Assembly: GCF_030150285.1 (NCBI RefSeq)
Contig: NZ_JASLGE010000089.1
Coordinates: forward strand, 1-64,000
DNA: 64,000 nucleotides
DNA from: Pseudomonas sp.
GTDB lineage: Bacteria; Pseudomonadota; Gammaproteobacteria; Pseudomonadales; Pseudomonadaceae
Direction: 5' to 3'
The notes under the pieces were generated by a model, which was not told the origin of the DNA, ran no database searches, and saw nothing but the letters and a program-made list of their open reading frames with translations. Numbering within the stretch: the stretch's first letter is position 1; the number at the start of each line of letters is the position of its first letter. The translations under genes were made by a program, and so were the position numbers. This document shows, piece after piece, positions 35,022-44,579 of the stretch.

Positions 35022-38000
35022 ATGTTAGACACACGCAGCTCCATGCCTGCCGTGCTGGATCGCCACATCGAGAAAGAAGAGGATGATGCCTTCGGGCATA
35101 GGCACTATGCGCAGGCGCTACGTAGCCTGATCGAGAATGAAGGTCATCGACCGCCATTCAGCATTGGCCTCTTGGGCGGCTGGGGTACCGGGAAGAGTTC
35201 CATCAAAGAGATGTACACCCACACCTTGACGGACGACACCTCTACGGCTGGTGGGCGCCATCCACGCAGCCAGCGCTTCAAGAGCATCACCTTTAACGCC
35301 TGGCGTTTTGGTGGAAAGGAACAGGACATCAAACGTGCGCTGCTGCGCCATGTGTTCCTGGAGCTAGGCGGCGACGAAGGCAAGCTCCATGATGAACTCT
35401 ACCGCAATGTTACCCACACCGAATCAGTTCCCAAAAGTGTGGGAGAACTGACCAAGCAGCATCTGCTGAGCTGGGTGGCGCCGGTGCCGGCATTCCTGAT
35501 CGCCGTGTGCACCTATCTACTTTTTGTCGCCGCAGGATTGAAGTGGCTGCCGCTTGATAATAGCGTTGTCCAAGCACTCTTCGTCGCAGCGGTCACTGGC
35601 ATCTATGCCTACTTGATTAAGGTCATGAAACCATCGGCGGTGAGCCCCGCCAACACAATCACGCGGGTGCACCTCCCCAGCGCCAGTGCTGAACAGTATG
35701 AAGAAATGCTACTCCAGCAACTGCGCAAGTTCAAAACGTCAAATCGTAATGCAGTGCCTTACGAGCGCCTGGTTATCTTCGTGGACGACCTTGATCGCCT
35801 TTCAGCAGAGGAGATGGTTCTGGGCCTGGATGCCGTGCGCACCTTTATGGAAATTCCGGTCAACAAGCTACCCAACAATCTTGGTTTGGTATTCGTGATT
35901 TCATGCGATGAGGGCAAGGTTGCAGATGCGCTCTCACGTCGACGTGGCAACCCTGAACAGCCTGGCTCCGTCTTTAATCCCACCGACGCGCGGCGCTACC
36001 TCGATCGGATCTTCCAGTTCAGATTGGAGATTCCCCCACCACCGAGAAGCGACATGCGCCAATTTGCTCTCGCCAAACTGATGGGCTTTCCGGAACTGGT
36101 GAAAGATATTACCGAGAAAGGTGCCTCAGTTGAGCAGGTGGTGGATCGGATGATTCACATCAACGTTACCGATCCCCGCAACGCCCTGCAGATCGTCAAC
36201 GCTTTCACCCAGACTTGGTGGCTGGCAAAAAAAAGGGAATTGGACGCCATTGGCAGTGAGCGGCCAGGCGGCCTGCATGAGGGTGCGGTGACTCAATACC
36301 CCGTCGCATTGGGTGCACTGAGCGCGGCACGCGTGAGTTTTCCCGGATTCTACCAAGACCTTCAGGGCGACCCGCAGTTGCTGCAACGGCTTACAAACTT
36401 GATGTTGAGACAAACGCCCCTGAAGGACGAGCCCCTGGAAACACTTCATGTACTCAAGCGGTATGTAACCACTCAAGAGACAGGGCAAGCGGGACAAGAA
36501 AAAACTGTCCTATTGGAAGGCCAGCGCGATCTGCGTCAGTTCCTTGCCAGCCTGGTCGGCATTCAGTGGCCAGCATCGCTGCAAAGCTTACTGTTGCTTT
36601 CTGAAGACTTCGCTACACGGCAGTACGGCCCCCATGCTTCACGTATCTACAGCTACCTGGTTTCTGGTGACTCGCACGGCTTTCTGGAAGCCCTTTCTCC
36701 TCGCTCCAACGAGTCTTTGAGCGATCAAGAAACCCAACTGCTTCACGGCATGCTAAGCGAGCTGCACCGAACCGAAGACACCCTCAAGTTCAATGCGATG
36801 CGTGTGGTAGCCGACATCATTGATCGCTTGCCGATTCGCACGCGCGACCTGGTGCTGGGCATTTTGAGCAACGATATCGTGACATCTAACGAGCTGCGTG
36901 CACTGCTAGGCGTAGAGAAGATAGGACGCATCACCGCCATCTCGAACCCAACGGATCAAAAGCAAATCGCCTCGGTTTTGATCGACGAGCTACTGACGGT
37001 GAACAAGATTTGTGCCATGCGCCTCCAGTCAGGGCAGATGCCCAACATCGAGGAGACCATCACCATGGCCGAAAGCGCGGCTCAGATAGCGCTCACCGTG
37101 CTTGCCGACCATGGTCTCCCGCCCGCATCAAAAGACACTCTGATGGATTGGCTATCGACGCGTACGGTAAAAACTGGCTCAGGATCCATTACGCTTCCCT
37201 TCTCCCGCCTGCATGCTTGGGTGGATGAGTTCGAGACCTCCTTGCTGCCTGTGATCGGAACTGCGTACGTGAATCAGTTGATCACAGCGCTTCACGGCCA
37301 TGAAGACCCCCATGATGATGACGATGTAATTGACGGTCTAGATATGCAGAAGACGGTCTCTCAGGTCAGCATCGTTTGGGATCGATTGTCGAACGAAGGT
37401 GACGAGAGCCGAAGCGCACTCTGGGAGCAGATAACCAACCTCACGACGATGGGAAACCCCATCATCATTGAGTGCGTGACCCAGGCAGTGGAGCGGTACG
37501 TACCTTACTCAAGCGAAGAGCAACTGTTGAAGTGCCTGACCCGGTTCAGTATCCGCGTCGCGGATTTCCAGAACCAGCCGATCGATTTCCGGCGCGCATT
37601 CCGCTTGATCGTTGATCTTGGTGCCGAGCGCAAGTCGTACCTCAATGATGATGGGCTGAATAGCTATGCCGATCTTGCCATCAGCCTGAGCACCACCGAA
37701 GGCCATTATCAAGACGCCGAAGAGGTGCTCCAGAAATTCATTCTGGACAGCCCGCACGGCCTCAGTAAAGTGGTAAACCATTGGATCAGTAATTCTCTCA
37801 GAAGCGTATCTAGCGGATGCCGAGCCTTGGTGTTCAAGGTATTCGGGTTACTCAATGAGAATGACCAAGCCTCCTTGGTCAATCAACTGGCTACACTCGT
37901 CGCCCAGATCCAGATTGATGCAGAGGATGCAGCGCTCTACACCGATGCGGCCATTCACATACCTATAGAGGAATGGGGCGGCAAGCACCTGCGTCCACAC

Positions 38001-39110
38001 CTCGATGCCGTCATTTCAGCAGCCCCTGGAAAAATTCCAAACTGGAATAGCTATCTCAGTCAGCTCATACCGGGAATCGCCCGCGTCTTCCTACAAGCAA
38101 CGCCATCACTCGCGGGGCCATCGCTGCAGAAAATGTTCAGCGGTGCCAGATCGAATAACGATGCCTTCGACAATCTGCACAAGCACTTTATTGGACGGTG
38201 GCCTACAGCATTTCAGCTCCCGAACGGCTACTCGCCGACGGCGTTATTCAATGAGGCAAGACAGCACGCCGGAGCATTTGCAGATGTAGTGGGCAAACAC
38301 ACATTAGCTTCGATGGCCAGCATGATCAAAAGCGGTGTTGTGCCGGATACACAGCGCACGCAACTGATCGAAACGGCTTGCCTCGTCTGGCAGAAGCGCC
38401 CTCATGAGGCGGTCGATTACCTCTCCACTGGAGGTCTAAGGCTGAGTATCAGCCAAATGGCAGCACTGGCCGACGCGGTTAATTTCAGCGATAAAGCGCA
38501 GGTTGACATGCTGGAGCGCGCGTGGACAGCCATGATTCCCGAGCTCCCAGTAAATGAATATGTTGAGGCTGGTAAGGCAGTATTGCTCAAAGGCCCGATG
38601 GGGAATTTGAACGATCCTGACCTGGCCTTAACAGTCTGGTGCCGAGCACTGCAGATCGAAGCATTCGACGATCTCAGATCGTTGCTGAAAAGCCACGAGG
38701 TCAATGATGAGCACCGCAAGCGCGTCTACGGCCACATCCTTCAGGCAGACAAGAACGAGAAGGAGACAGAGGAGTTACCTCTGCTCGCCATCGAGCTGTT
38801 CAAAATACCAGAGAGCCCCCTCACCTGGGGTGCCGTGAACGACCTGCGTCACGAGATCAGAAATAGACTGCGTTCTCATGAGGAGCGCTTGGCATACGCG
38901 AAGCTTCTGTTGCGCGAGCTACCCAACGCAGCGTCGGACACGGCGAAAGGATTCATGGCGGCCTGGGCCAAAACGCTTGGTACCGAAGCACTTCTCAAGG
39001 AACTCAAGCCCGCTCAGCTTTCGGAGGGCGACCTCAACATCATCAACACTGCATTCGGAACGAGCCGTCCCATGGCTGGATTGATGAAGCGCTGGATTAA
39101 CATGAATTGA
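35022..39110 (+). CDS. KAP-family P-loop NTPase, 1362 residues (candidate defence protein)
   Basis: Very large protein. Walker A is GGWGTGKSS (52-60). Two membrane segments are inserted in the ATPase domain (about 155-195), and Walker B is VIFVDDLDRLS (about 248-260). This layout defines the KAP family, named after Kidins220 and the F-plasmid PifA, which excludes phage T7. Residues 480-1362 form a long alpha-helical repeat-like region with no known domain. The start is set at ATG 35022 (AGGGAAG nine bases upstream) and not GTG 34995. It is alone in the cargo between two T4SS operons. A single-gene abortive defence role is likely by analogy but unproven. Confidence 0.85.
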   Translation: MLDTRSSMPAVLDRHIEKEEDDAFGHRHYAQALRSLIENEGHRPPFSIGLLGGWGTGKSSIKEMYTHTLTDDTSTAGGRHPRSQRFKSITFNAWRFGGKEQDIKRALLRHVFLELGGDEGKLHDELYRNVTHTESVPKSVGELTKQHLLSWVAPVPAFLIAVCTYLLFVAAGLKWLPLDNSVVQALFVAAVTGIYAYLIKVMKPSAVSPANTITRVHLPSASAEQYEEMLLQQLRKFKTSNRNAVPYERLVIFVDDLDRLSAEEMVLGLDAVRTFMEIPVNKLPNNLGLVFVISCDEGKVADALSRRRGNPEQPGSVFNPTDARRYLDRIFQFRLEIPPPPRSDMRQFALAKLMGFPELVKDITEKGASVEQVVDRMIHINVTDPRNALQIVNAFTQTWWLAKKRELDAIGSERPGGLHEGAVTQYPVALGALSAARVSFPGFYQDLQGDPQLLQRLTNLMLRQTPLKDEPLETLHVLKRYVTTQETGQAGQEKTVLLEGQRDLRQFLASLVGIQWPASLQSLLLLSEDFATRQYGPHASRIYSYLVSGDSHGFLEALSPRSNESLSDQETQLLHGMLSELHRTEDTLKFNAMRVVADIIDRLPIRTRDLVLGILSNDIVTSNELRALLGVEKIGRITAISNPTDQKQIASVLIDELLTVNKICAMRLQSGQMPNIEETITMAESAAQIALTVLADHGLPPASKDTLMDWLSTRTVKTGSGSITLPFSRLHAWVDEFETSLLPVIGTAYVNQLITALHGHEDPHDDDDVIDGLDMQKTVSQVSIVWDRLSNEGDESRSALWEQITNLTTMGNPIIIECVTQAVERYVPYSSEEQLLKCLTRFSIRVADFQNQPIDFRRAFRLIVDLGAERKSYLNDDGLNSYADLAISLSTTEGHYQDAEEVLQKFILDSPHGLSKVVNHWISNSLRSVSSGCRALVFKVFGLLNENDQASLVNQLATLVAQIQIDAEDAALYTDAAIHIPIEEWGGKHLRPHLDAVISAAPGKIPNWNSYLSQLIPGIARVFLQATPSLAGPSLQKMFSGARSNNDAFDNLHKHFIGRWPTAFQLPNGYSPTALFNEARQHAGAFADVVGKHTLASMASMIKSGVVPDTQRTQLIETACLVWQKRPHEAVDYLSTGGLRLSISQMAALADAVNFSDKAQVDMLERAWTAMIPELPVNEYVEAGKAVLLKGPMGNLNDPDLALTVWCRALQIEAFDDLRSLLKSHEVNDEHRKRVYGHILQADKNEKETEELPLLAIELFKIPESPLTWGAVNDLRHEIRNRLRSHEERLAYAKLLLRELPNAASDTAKGFMAAWAKTLGTEALLKELKPAQLSEGDLNIINTAFGTSRPMAGLMKRWINMN

Positions 39111-39237
39111 CCCTGTCGTGATGATACTTCTGGATGCCACGAGGGCGTAATTGACTGAGCTGTCGGCATCCAAATCCAACATCAACTGCACAATCGCGTG
39201 GCAGGAAGCGTGATGATAAATCTGACATGCAGCACAG

Positions 39238-39660
39238 GTGCCATTAAGGAACCACCATCGTCTAGCCCAGCGCGAAAAACCTAGCACGGGTGCTGATTTG
39301 CCCAAACGTATCTTCGTGCGTTGGCAATCCGTCGTTGAGCAGAAAACGTATAAAGGCTGGATCGATATTCCTGAAAACGCTCGGGACATCATGCACGGGT
39401 CCACTGCGCGTCGTTGCCCTGACTGGCCAGATGACGAAGCGAACTACACGGCATCGGTAGTGATTGGCGTGGCACCGGGAGGCGTTATCAAGGCTTGGGT
39501 GAAGAACAACTGCTTGGGTAGGGTCTTGGTCTCCAGCGCCCAAGCAGAGATTGAGCCGTTGGGCCCGTACCAAGGCAAATCAAATGGAACATACCGTCAG
39601 CAAGAAGAACCGTCGAAACGCTATGTCGAACGCTATGGCATCCCCTATGGCAGTTGGTAA
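39238..39660 (+). pseudogene. DUF2931 family protein, N-terminus lost
   Basis: The frame encodes the C-terminal 125 residues of a DUF2931 protein: GADLPKRIFVRWQS, then YKGWIDIPENARDIM, VVIGVAPGGVIKAW, IEPLGPYQG and the ending YGIPYGSW. Complete members begin with a lipoprotein signal and about 90 more residues, which are missing here; the frame before residue 16 is not related. Probably a relic carried in with the KAP gene. The rest of 39111-39768 holds nothing I can identify. Confidence 0.65.
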
Positions 39661-39768
39661 TGCCTCTTGAGGCACTGCACGGCCAATACTCATGGTGTTG
39701 CATTTCAAACGACTCACACTGAACGAAAAACTGAAGCATTCCCCTGCGAAGAAATCCCTACCACTCTG

Positions 39769-39786
39769 AATATGCTTTTCTTGCGG
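39769..39786 (+). promoter_or_regulatory. Transfer-operon motif, copy 3 (second T4SS operon)
   Basis: AATATGCTTTTCTTGCGG, starting 75 bp before the GTG start of the RAQPRD gene. The first 14 bases differ from the relaxase copy at 62558 in one position. Confidence 0.65.
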
Positions 39787-39843
39787 CAAGCACTTACCTG
39801 AAATCGGCAATCTGGCAGCAACACGAATCACCAGAGATCAGCC

Positions 39844-40197
39844 GTGATCCAGTTTCCGCGCCCAGCCCCACTCACTTGCCGTTTAACCCTGACAGGCCTC
39901 GTCGCGCTGTTCGTATGCGGCCTGCCAATCGCTCAGGCATCAGCCGCCTCCGCCTCCGAACACACCAACCTGGCCATCATGATTCGCCAGCTCAACGCCT
40001 TGGAAGACACCGCTCGGCGTAGCGCTCAGGTCACTGACGAACCCGGCCAGCGCTATTTCTTCGATTACTCGCGTTTGGCCGCTGACATCGAGCGTATCCG
40101 CCACGGGCTGGAGAATTATCTGACTCCCAGCCGCGCCCAGCCACGGGATCCTGTTGAGCTTTCCGGTCGCTACACAACGCAGGGGGTTAAGCCATGA
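39844..40197 (+). CDS. RAQPRD-family ICE protein
   Basis: 117 residues with a signal peptide ending SAA-SA. The family name motif RAQPRDP is present near residue 98, after DIERIRHGLENYLTPS. Periplasmic, with helical body; found only in ICE-type T4SS, function unknown. Start GTG at 39844. It opens the second T4SS operon and overlaps the next gene by four bases. Confidence 0.9.
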   Translation: MIQFPRPAPLTCRLTLTGLVALFVCGLPIAQASAASASEHTNLAIMIRQLNALEDTARRSAQVTDEPGQRYFFDYSRLAADIERIRHGLENYLTPSRAQPRDPVELSGRYTTQGVKP

Positions 40198-40433
40198 GTA
40201 TGTCCGGCGCTCAGGCTTCGGCCTTTCAGGCAGCGGGCGGGTTTTCGGCTTCTGTCAGTTATGTGCTGTTCGTAGGCTTCACGGTGGCGATCACCTTTCT
40301 GTGGGGCGCTTGGGCGTTGTGGAGCTGTTACCGAGGCTGGTCCTCCGGCAATTTGGACCGTTCTATCGCCGCCCCGGCGGCCATTCGCATTCTGCTGCTC
40401 TGCATGATCCTCACCGCTTTTGTTCTCAGTTGA
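40194..40433 (+). CDS. ICE small membrane protein PFL_4701 family
   Basis: 79 residues with two membrane segments (about 18-44 and 57-77). The motif FQAAGGF then YVLFVGFTVAITFLWGAWA matches the TIGR03758-type family. By position and shape it may be a VirB2/VirB3-type component, though that is inference. ATGA junction with the RAQPRD gene. Confidence 0.8.
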   Translation: MSMSGAQASAFQAAGGFSASVSYVLFVGFTVAITFLWGAWALWSCYRGWSSGNLDRSIAAPAAIRILLLCMILTAFVLS

Positions 40434-40451
40434 CCGCCCTGGAGTTACGCC

Positions 40452-40790
40452 ATGTCCCGTCTTTCAGTTGTACCCGTCATCACGATTGGCGCTCTCATCC
40501 TGCCCCGGTTTGCGCTGGCCGGGCTGCCGGTGGCCCAACCTCCGTCGCGTGGCGAGGGCACGAACATGATTCAAACGATGCAGAACTACGCCTATGACGG
40601 CTTTTTGCTGCTCGGCCTGATCATTTGTGCGGTGATTTTCTGCGGTGTGGCGTGGCATGCCTTTGGGACGTATCACGAGATTCAGCTCGGCAAGAAGAAA
40701 TGGATGGACCTGGGGGGCACTGCCGCTGTCGGCGTGGCAATTCTGGGTGTGGCCATTTTCCTGGTGACCAAGGCCACCGCGATCCTTTAA
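40452..40790 (+). CDS. ICE pilin-like membrane protein (TIGR03745 type)
   Basis: 112 residues with a signal peptide ending ALA-GL and two membrane segments (about 52-72 and 90-110), the shape of a VirB2/TraA-like conjugative pilin. The conserved block is LPVAQPPSRGEGTNMIQTMQNYAYDG. GGAG lies 7 bases before the ATG. Likely the transfer pilus subunit; the match to pilin is by layout only. Confidence 0.8.
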   Translation: MSRLSVVPVITIGALILPRFALAGLPVAQPPSRGEGTNMIQTMQNYAYDGFLLLGLIICAVIFCGVAWHAFGTYHEIQLGKKKWMDLGGTAAVGVAILGVAIFLVTKATAIL

Positions 40791-40802
40791 GGAGTACGGG
40801 CC

Positions 40803-41183
40803 ATGACCGAGCTGTTTACTGACGGTACGCTGGTTTTCCTTCCCGGCAGGCTGAACAACCAGCCCGTGATCATGGGCGGCCTGACCGCTGATGAGATGTG
40901 GACCACGCTTTTGCTCAGTATCGTGGCCGGGCTGGTGGCAGGGCTTCCCGCCGCGATATTGACCCAAATATGGGCGCTGATCATTGCCGGCGGCATGGTC
41001 GGGGGCGTGCTCGGGCTGGTCGTTGCCAGTCGCGTTTTGCGGCGGATGAAACGCGGTCGCCCGGACACGTGGGTATACCGCCACATGCAATGGGTGATCG
41101 CCCGGCATGCTCCTGTTTGGAGCAAGGCTCGCCTGATCACACGCACGGGTGCATGGACGTGCCATCGTTCGGAGGCCGCATGA
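40803..41183 (+). CDS. ICE transfer protein, TraL/VirB3-like (TIGR03750 type)
   Basis: 126 residues. A short N-terminal beta strand region (LFTDGTLVFLPGRLNNQPVIMGG) precedes two close membrane segments (about 38-80) and a basic cytoplasmic tail. This fits the family that stands where traL/virB3 stands in F-like systems. AAGGAG lies 9 bases before the ATG. The stop overlaps the next start (ATGA). Confidence 0.82.
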   Translation: MTELFTDGTLVFLPGRLNNQPVIMGGLTADEMWTTLLLSIVAGLVAGLPAAILTQIWALIIAGGMVGGVLGLVVASRVLRRMKRGRPDTWVYRHMQWVIARHAPVWSKARLITRTGAWTCHRSEAA

Positions 41184-41836
41184 CGTATCGCAAGCGAGTG
41201 GATGCACAACGAGCCCATATCGACAGCCTGCGCTTGGTCATTGGCCTGCTGATAGCACTGGGGTTGTACATGGCTTACGGCTGGCAGAGCGCGCCGCGCG
41301 ACCTGACCATTCATGTGCCGCCGGACCTGCGCTCGGGCAGCACCCGGCAATGGTGGGACGTTCCCCCGGAGTCGGTGTATGCCTTTGGGTTGTACATCTT
41401 CCAGCAGATGAACCGCTGGCCAACAGACGGTGAAATCGACTACGAGGACAATATCGCGCGCCTGGGCGGGTTTTTGACCCCGAGTTGTAAAGCCTATCTG
41501 CAGAAAGACTTCGAACTACGCCGCAACAGTGGGGAACTGCGCAAACGCGAACGCGGGGTGTTCGAGATTCCTGGGCGCGGGATCGACGATAAAAAAGAGC
41601 CCCATGTTCAGCAGCTCAGCATCAATGACTGGACCGTCAACCTGGACATCACCGCCGATGAGCATTACGGCGGCGAACGGGTGAAGCGCGCCTTTGCGCG
41701 GTACCCGCTGCACATCATTCGCTCCGACGTTGACCCGGAAAGCAACCCTTTCGGGCTGGCCTGGGACTGCTACAGCGGTAATCCGCAGCGTATCGAGGCC
41801 GCCGCAGAACCTGTCAAGCCGGGAGGTCAATCATGA
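41180..41836 (+). CDS. ICE transfer protein PFL_4703 family (TraE/VirB8-like)
   Basis: 218 residues: short cytoplasmic start, one membrane segment (about 20-38), and a periplasmic domain (about 45-205) with WWDVPPESVYAFGLYIFQQMNRWP as a hallmark. The layout and position agree with TraE/VirB8. The start at ATG 41180 has GGAGG directly upstream and overlaps the preceding stop; the longer open frame back to 40898 is a shadow of the previous gene. Confidence 0.84.
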   Translation: MTYRKRVDAQRAHIDSLRLVIGLLIALGLYMAYGWQSAPRDLTIHVPPDLRSGSTRQWWDVPPESVYAFGLYIFQQMNRWPTDGEIDYEDNIARLGGFLTPSCKAYLQKDFELRRNSGELRKRERGVFEIPGRGIDDKKEPHVQQLSINDWTVNLDITADEHYGGERVKRAFARYPLHIIRSDVDPESNPFGLAWDCYSGNPQRIEAAAEPVKPGGQS

Positions 41837-42699
41837 AGCGTCTGCTGCTGATCGCTGCACTTCTTGCCTGCACTCTCGCCCAGGCCGTGGAAATCCAGCG
41901 CTGGGAGCGCATTCCGCTGGCCTTGCCCTTGATCGTCGGCCAAGAGCGCATTGTCTTTGTCGATCAAAATGTTCGTGTGGGCCTGCCACGCCATCTGGTC
42001 GATAAACTGCGCGTACAAAGTACCGGCGGCACCCTGTATTTACTGGCGAAAACGCCCATCGAGCCGACCCGCCTGCAACTGCAGAACATGAGCACCGGCG
42101 AGATCATGCTGGTGGATATCATCGCCACCACGGAGCAGGCAAATCAGCCGTTACTGGAGCCCGTAAAGATCGTCGCCGGTGACAGCGCGCCTAAACGATA
42201 TGGGCAAACCAGCGCCCAATCTGAACCTCCTTCTGCAGAGCAAAATACCGAAGAGCCCCCGCCACCTGCCCGTAGCGAAACCCCATTACCGGTGGTCATC
42301 ACGCGCTATGCGGCTCAGATGCTTTACGCGCCTTTGCGCACGGTTGAGCCGGTGACCGGCATCGCTCAAGTCAATATCAAGCGGAACCTGAACCTTACAA
42401 CCCTACTGCCCGCTTTACCCGTCGAAGCCTCTGCGCTGGGCAGTTGGCGAGCTGATGCGTTCTGGGTAACCGCCGTGAAATTGCGCAATACCAGCACCCA
42501 GCCTGTATCGCTCGACCCGCGTGACCTGATGGGCGATTTCGTCACCGCAACTTTTCAGCATCCCTATCTGGGGGCCAGGGGCGAGCCGACCGATACCACA
42601 ACGGTGTATCTGGTGACCCGTGACCACGGCCTGGCTGAATCGCTGTTGCCCGTGGCCGTCGGGCAGATCGATCCGAAAGGAGCGCGCCGTGAAGAATAA
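41833..42699 (+). CDS. ICE transfer protein PFL_4704 family (TraK/VirB9-like)
   Basis: 288 residues with a signal peptide ending AQA-VE. The N-terminal beta domain (IQRWERIPLALPLIVGQERIVF) and the C-terminal beta domain (LGSWRADAFWVTAVKLRN, then LDPRDLMGDFV) are separated by a Pro-rich linker. It probably forms the outer-membrane core ring with the TraV- and TraB-like proteins that follow. ATGA junction upstream; overlaps the next gene by 11 bases. Confidence 0.84.
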   Translation: MKRLLLIAALLACTLAQAVEIQRWERIPLALPLIVGQERIVFVDQNVRVGLPRHLVDKLRVQSTGGTLYLLAKTPIEPTRLQLQNMSTGEIMLVDIIATTEQANQPLLEPVKIVAGDSAPKRYGQTSAQSEPPSAEQNTEEPPPPARSETPLPVVITRYAAQMLYAPLRTVEPVTGIAQVNIKRNLNLTTLLPALPVEASALGSWRADAFWVTAVKLRNTSTQPVSLDPRDLMGDFVTATFQHPYLGARGEPTDTTTVYLVTRDHGLAESLLPVAVGQIDPKGARREE

Positions 42700-44170
42700 T
42701 CCGCTGATTAAATTCCTGGTGATTCCGTTCGCGATCCTCGCGGTTATCGTCCTGGTCAAACTCTTCAGCAGTGGCGGTTCCGAGCCGGACGGTCAAGACG
42801 CGGGCACGCTGACGCTCAATCCAGGTGAGGCCAAAAAGCTTGGGGTCGACGGCGATACGCCCGGCGACACGCTGCGCACCATTGTCGCGGAAAGCCGGCA
42901 ACTCAAGGACCAGGTCAGCCAGGCGCTGAAGACTAATGACGCGCTCAAACAGCAGAATCTGGAGCTGCAAAAGCGCCTGCAAAACATCGATGACAACGTT
43001 GCCACCCAGCTGCAAAACGCTCAGAACGTTCTAAAGCAGACGTCGCAACAACAAAGCCAGACGTTCTTTGACACGCTGCAGCAGCACTACAACACCCTGA
43101 GCACCCAGCCGGGAGCGGGCAGTACCCCTGGCTCCGACTTACCCATTGGTTTCGGCGTGCAGCCGGGTGATGGCCAAGGCTTTCAGGGTGCCCCCGAACT
43201 CGACGTTATCTGGATCAATCCGCAGGACGCGACGCCCGTCGATGTCAACGGCAAGCCCATTGCCGCTGGATCGAATCAAGCGGCCAACGGCTTTAACTTC
43301 CCCAGCTCATTTGGCGAAACCCTGGACCGGGGCCAGCACGCTCTAAATGTCGGGGCTCGCTCCGTGACGGGCGAGCCCTCATCGCAAGAAGCCCGCAAGC
43401 ACGTGCGCAAGGTCTACACCCTGCCGCAAAACTCAACCCTGATGGGTTCGGTGGCCATGTCTGCGTTGATCGGCCGGGTTCCCATCGATGGCACGGTCAA
43501 CGATCCCTACCCCTTCAAGGTGCTGATCGGTCCAGACAACCTCACCGCCAACGGTATCGACTTGCCCGACGTCGCCGGTGCGGTGGCCAGCGGCACCGCT
43601 TCCGGCGACTGGACGTTGTCGTGCGTGCGCGGGCAGATCAAAAGCCTGACCTTTGTGTTCAACGACGGCACCGTTCGCACATTGCCCGCCCCGCAGGACG
43701 AGGCGACTAACAACCAGACCAGTCAGAGCGGCAACCAGACCACGATCCAGGGCGGGTTGGGCTGGATCAGCGATGCCTATGGCATTCCCTGTATCAGCGG
43801 CGAACGCAAAAGCAACGCCTCGCAGTACATCGGCTCTCAAGTGCTGATTACCGCTGCAGGGGCCGGGGCCGCCTCGCTGATCAAGTCAGAGCCCAACGCC
43901 AGTACCTTCATCAATCCGCAGACCGGCACGATGGGCACCGTGGGCATGTCCGGCAGCGAAGCCATGGGCAAGATCATTGGCCAGGGCGTCAATGATATTT
44001 CCAGTTGGGTGAACAAGCTCTACGGGCAAGCCTTTGCCGCCGTGTACGTCCAGCCCGGCGCTCAAATTGCCGTGCACCTGGATCAGCAATTGACCCTCGA
44101 TTACGAACTCAAGGGCCGCAAGGTCGATTACCGCTCAGGAGCCCGCCATGCCTCGACGTCGCTTGATTAA
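42689..44170 (+). CDS. ICE transfer protein PFL_4705 family (TraB/VirB10-like)
   Basis: 493 residues. One membrane segment at the start (about 5-25), a coiled coil (about 70-120, rich in Gln), a Gly/Pro-rich linker, and a C-terminal beta-barrel domain with ATPVDVNGKP, SALIGRVPIDGTV and YGQAFAAVYVQPGAQIAVHL. This is the TraB/VirB10 layout that spans both membranes. Start GTG 42689 has AAGGAG six bases upstream; the open frame from 42620 is not used. Overlaps the lipoprotein gene that follows. Confidence 0.86.
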   Translation: MKNNPLIKFLVIPFAILAVIVLVKLFSSGGSEPDGQDAGTLTLNPGEAKKLGVDGDTPGDTLRTIVAESRQLKDQVSQALKTNDALKQQNLELQKRLQNIDDNVATQLQNAQNVLKQTSQQQSQTFFDTLQQHYNTLSTQPGAGSTPGSDLPIGFGVQPGDGQGFQGAPELDVIWINPQDATPVDVNGKPIAAGSNQAANGFNFPSSFGETLDRGQHALNVGARSVTGEPSSQEARKHVRKVYTLPQNSTLMGSVAMSALIGRVPIDGTVNDPYPFKVLIGPDNLTANGIDLPDVAGAVASGTASGDWTLSCVRGQIKSLTFVFNDGTVRTLPAPQDEATNNQTSQSGNQTTIQGGLGWISDAYGIPCISGERKSNASQYIGSQVLITAAGAGAASLIKSEPNASTFINPQTGTMGTVGMSGSEAMGKIIGQGVNDISSWVNKLYGQAFAAVYVQPGAQIAVHLDQQLTLDYELKGRKVDYRSGARHASTSLD

Positions 44171-44579
44171 TCGTGGTCTGAAATCAGGCGCAGCGCTGGC
44201 CATCGCGCTGCTGGTTTCAGCCTGCTCCACCAGCAAGGACGAACTGCTGCCCCACGGCAACAACACGATGATGGACGTCTGGGATCAGGGCACCGGCGGA
44301 TCCGGCGGCAACACGGCGGGCCGTCAATTGCTCGATGCCCGCCAAGGCCTGCGCAGACCTCTGGAAGCCAATCCGGCCGACAACACCCTGTTCACCCGCA
44401 CGGCTCAAAACGAGATTTACAGCCAGTTCAAACGCCTGCCCAACCCGGACCTGGTGATGTATGTCTTCCCTCACCTTGCGGGCTCCGACCCGGCACCGAT
44501 TCCGGGCTACTCCACCGTGTTCCCGCTGTATCAGCGGGTGCAATACGCCATGCCCGGTGAACGCACGGAGGACTATTGA
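44148..44579 (+). CDS. ICE transfer lipoprotein (TraV/VirB7-like)
   Basis: 143 residues with a lipoprotein signal, lipobox LVSAC at about residue 26. The later motif AQNEIYSQFKRLPNPDLVMYVFPHL and the ending PVYQRVQYAMPGERTEDY-like block are typical for the TIGR03751 family. It should anchor the outer-membrane core complex. Overlaps the TraB-like gene by 23 bases and the traC gene by one. Confidence 0.86.
   Translation: MPRRRLINRGLKSGAALAIALLVSACSTSKDELLPHGNNTMMDVWDQGTGGSGGNTAGRQLLDARQGLRRPLEANPADNTLFTRTAQNEIYSQFKRLPNPDLVMYVFPHLAGSDPAPIPGYSTVFPLYQRVQYAMPGERTEDY

Noticed and set aside
40898..41179. N-terminal extension of the VirB8-like gene
   Set aside because: It reads over the preceding TraL-like gene in another frame; the ATG at 41180 has GGAGG and starts at the membrane segment.
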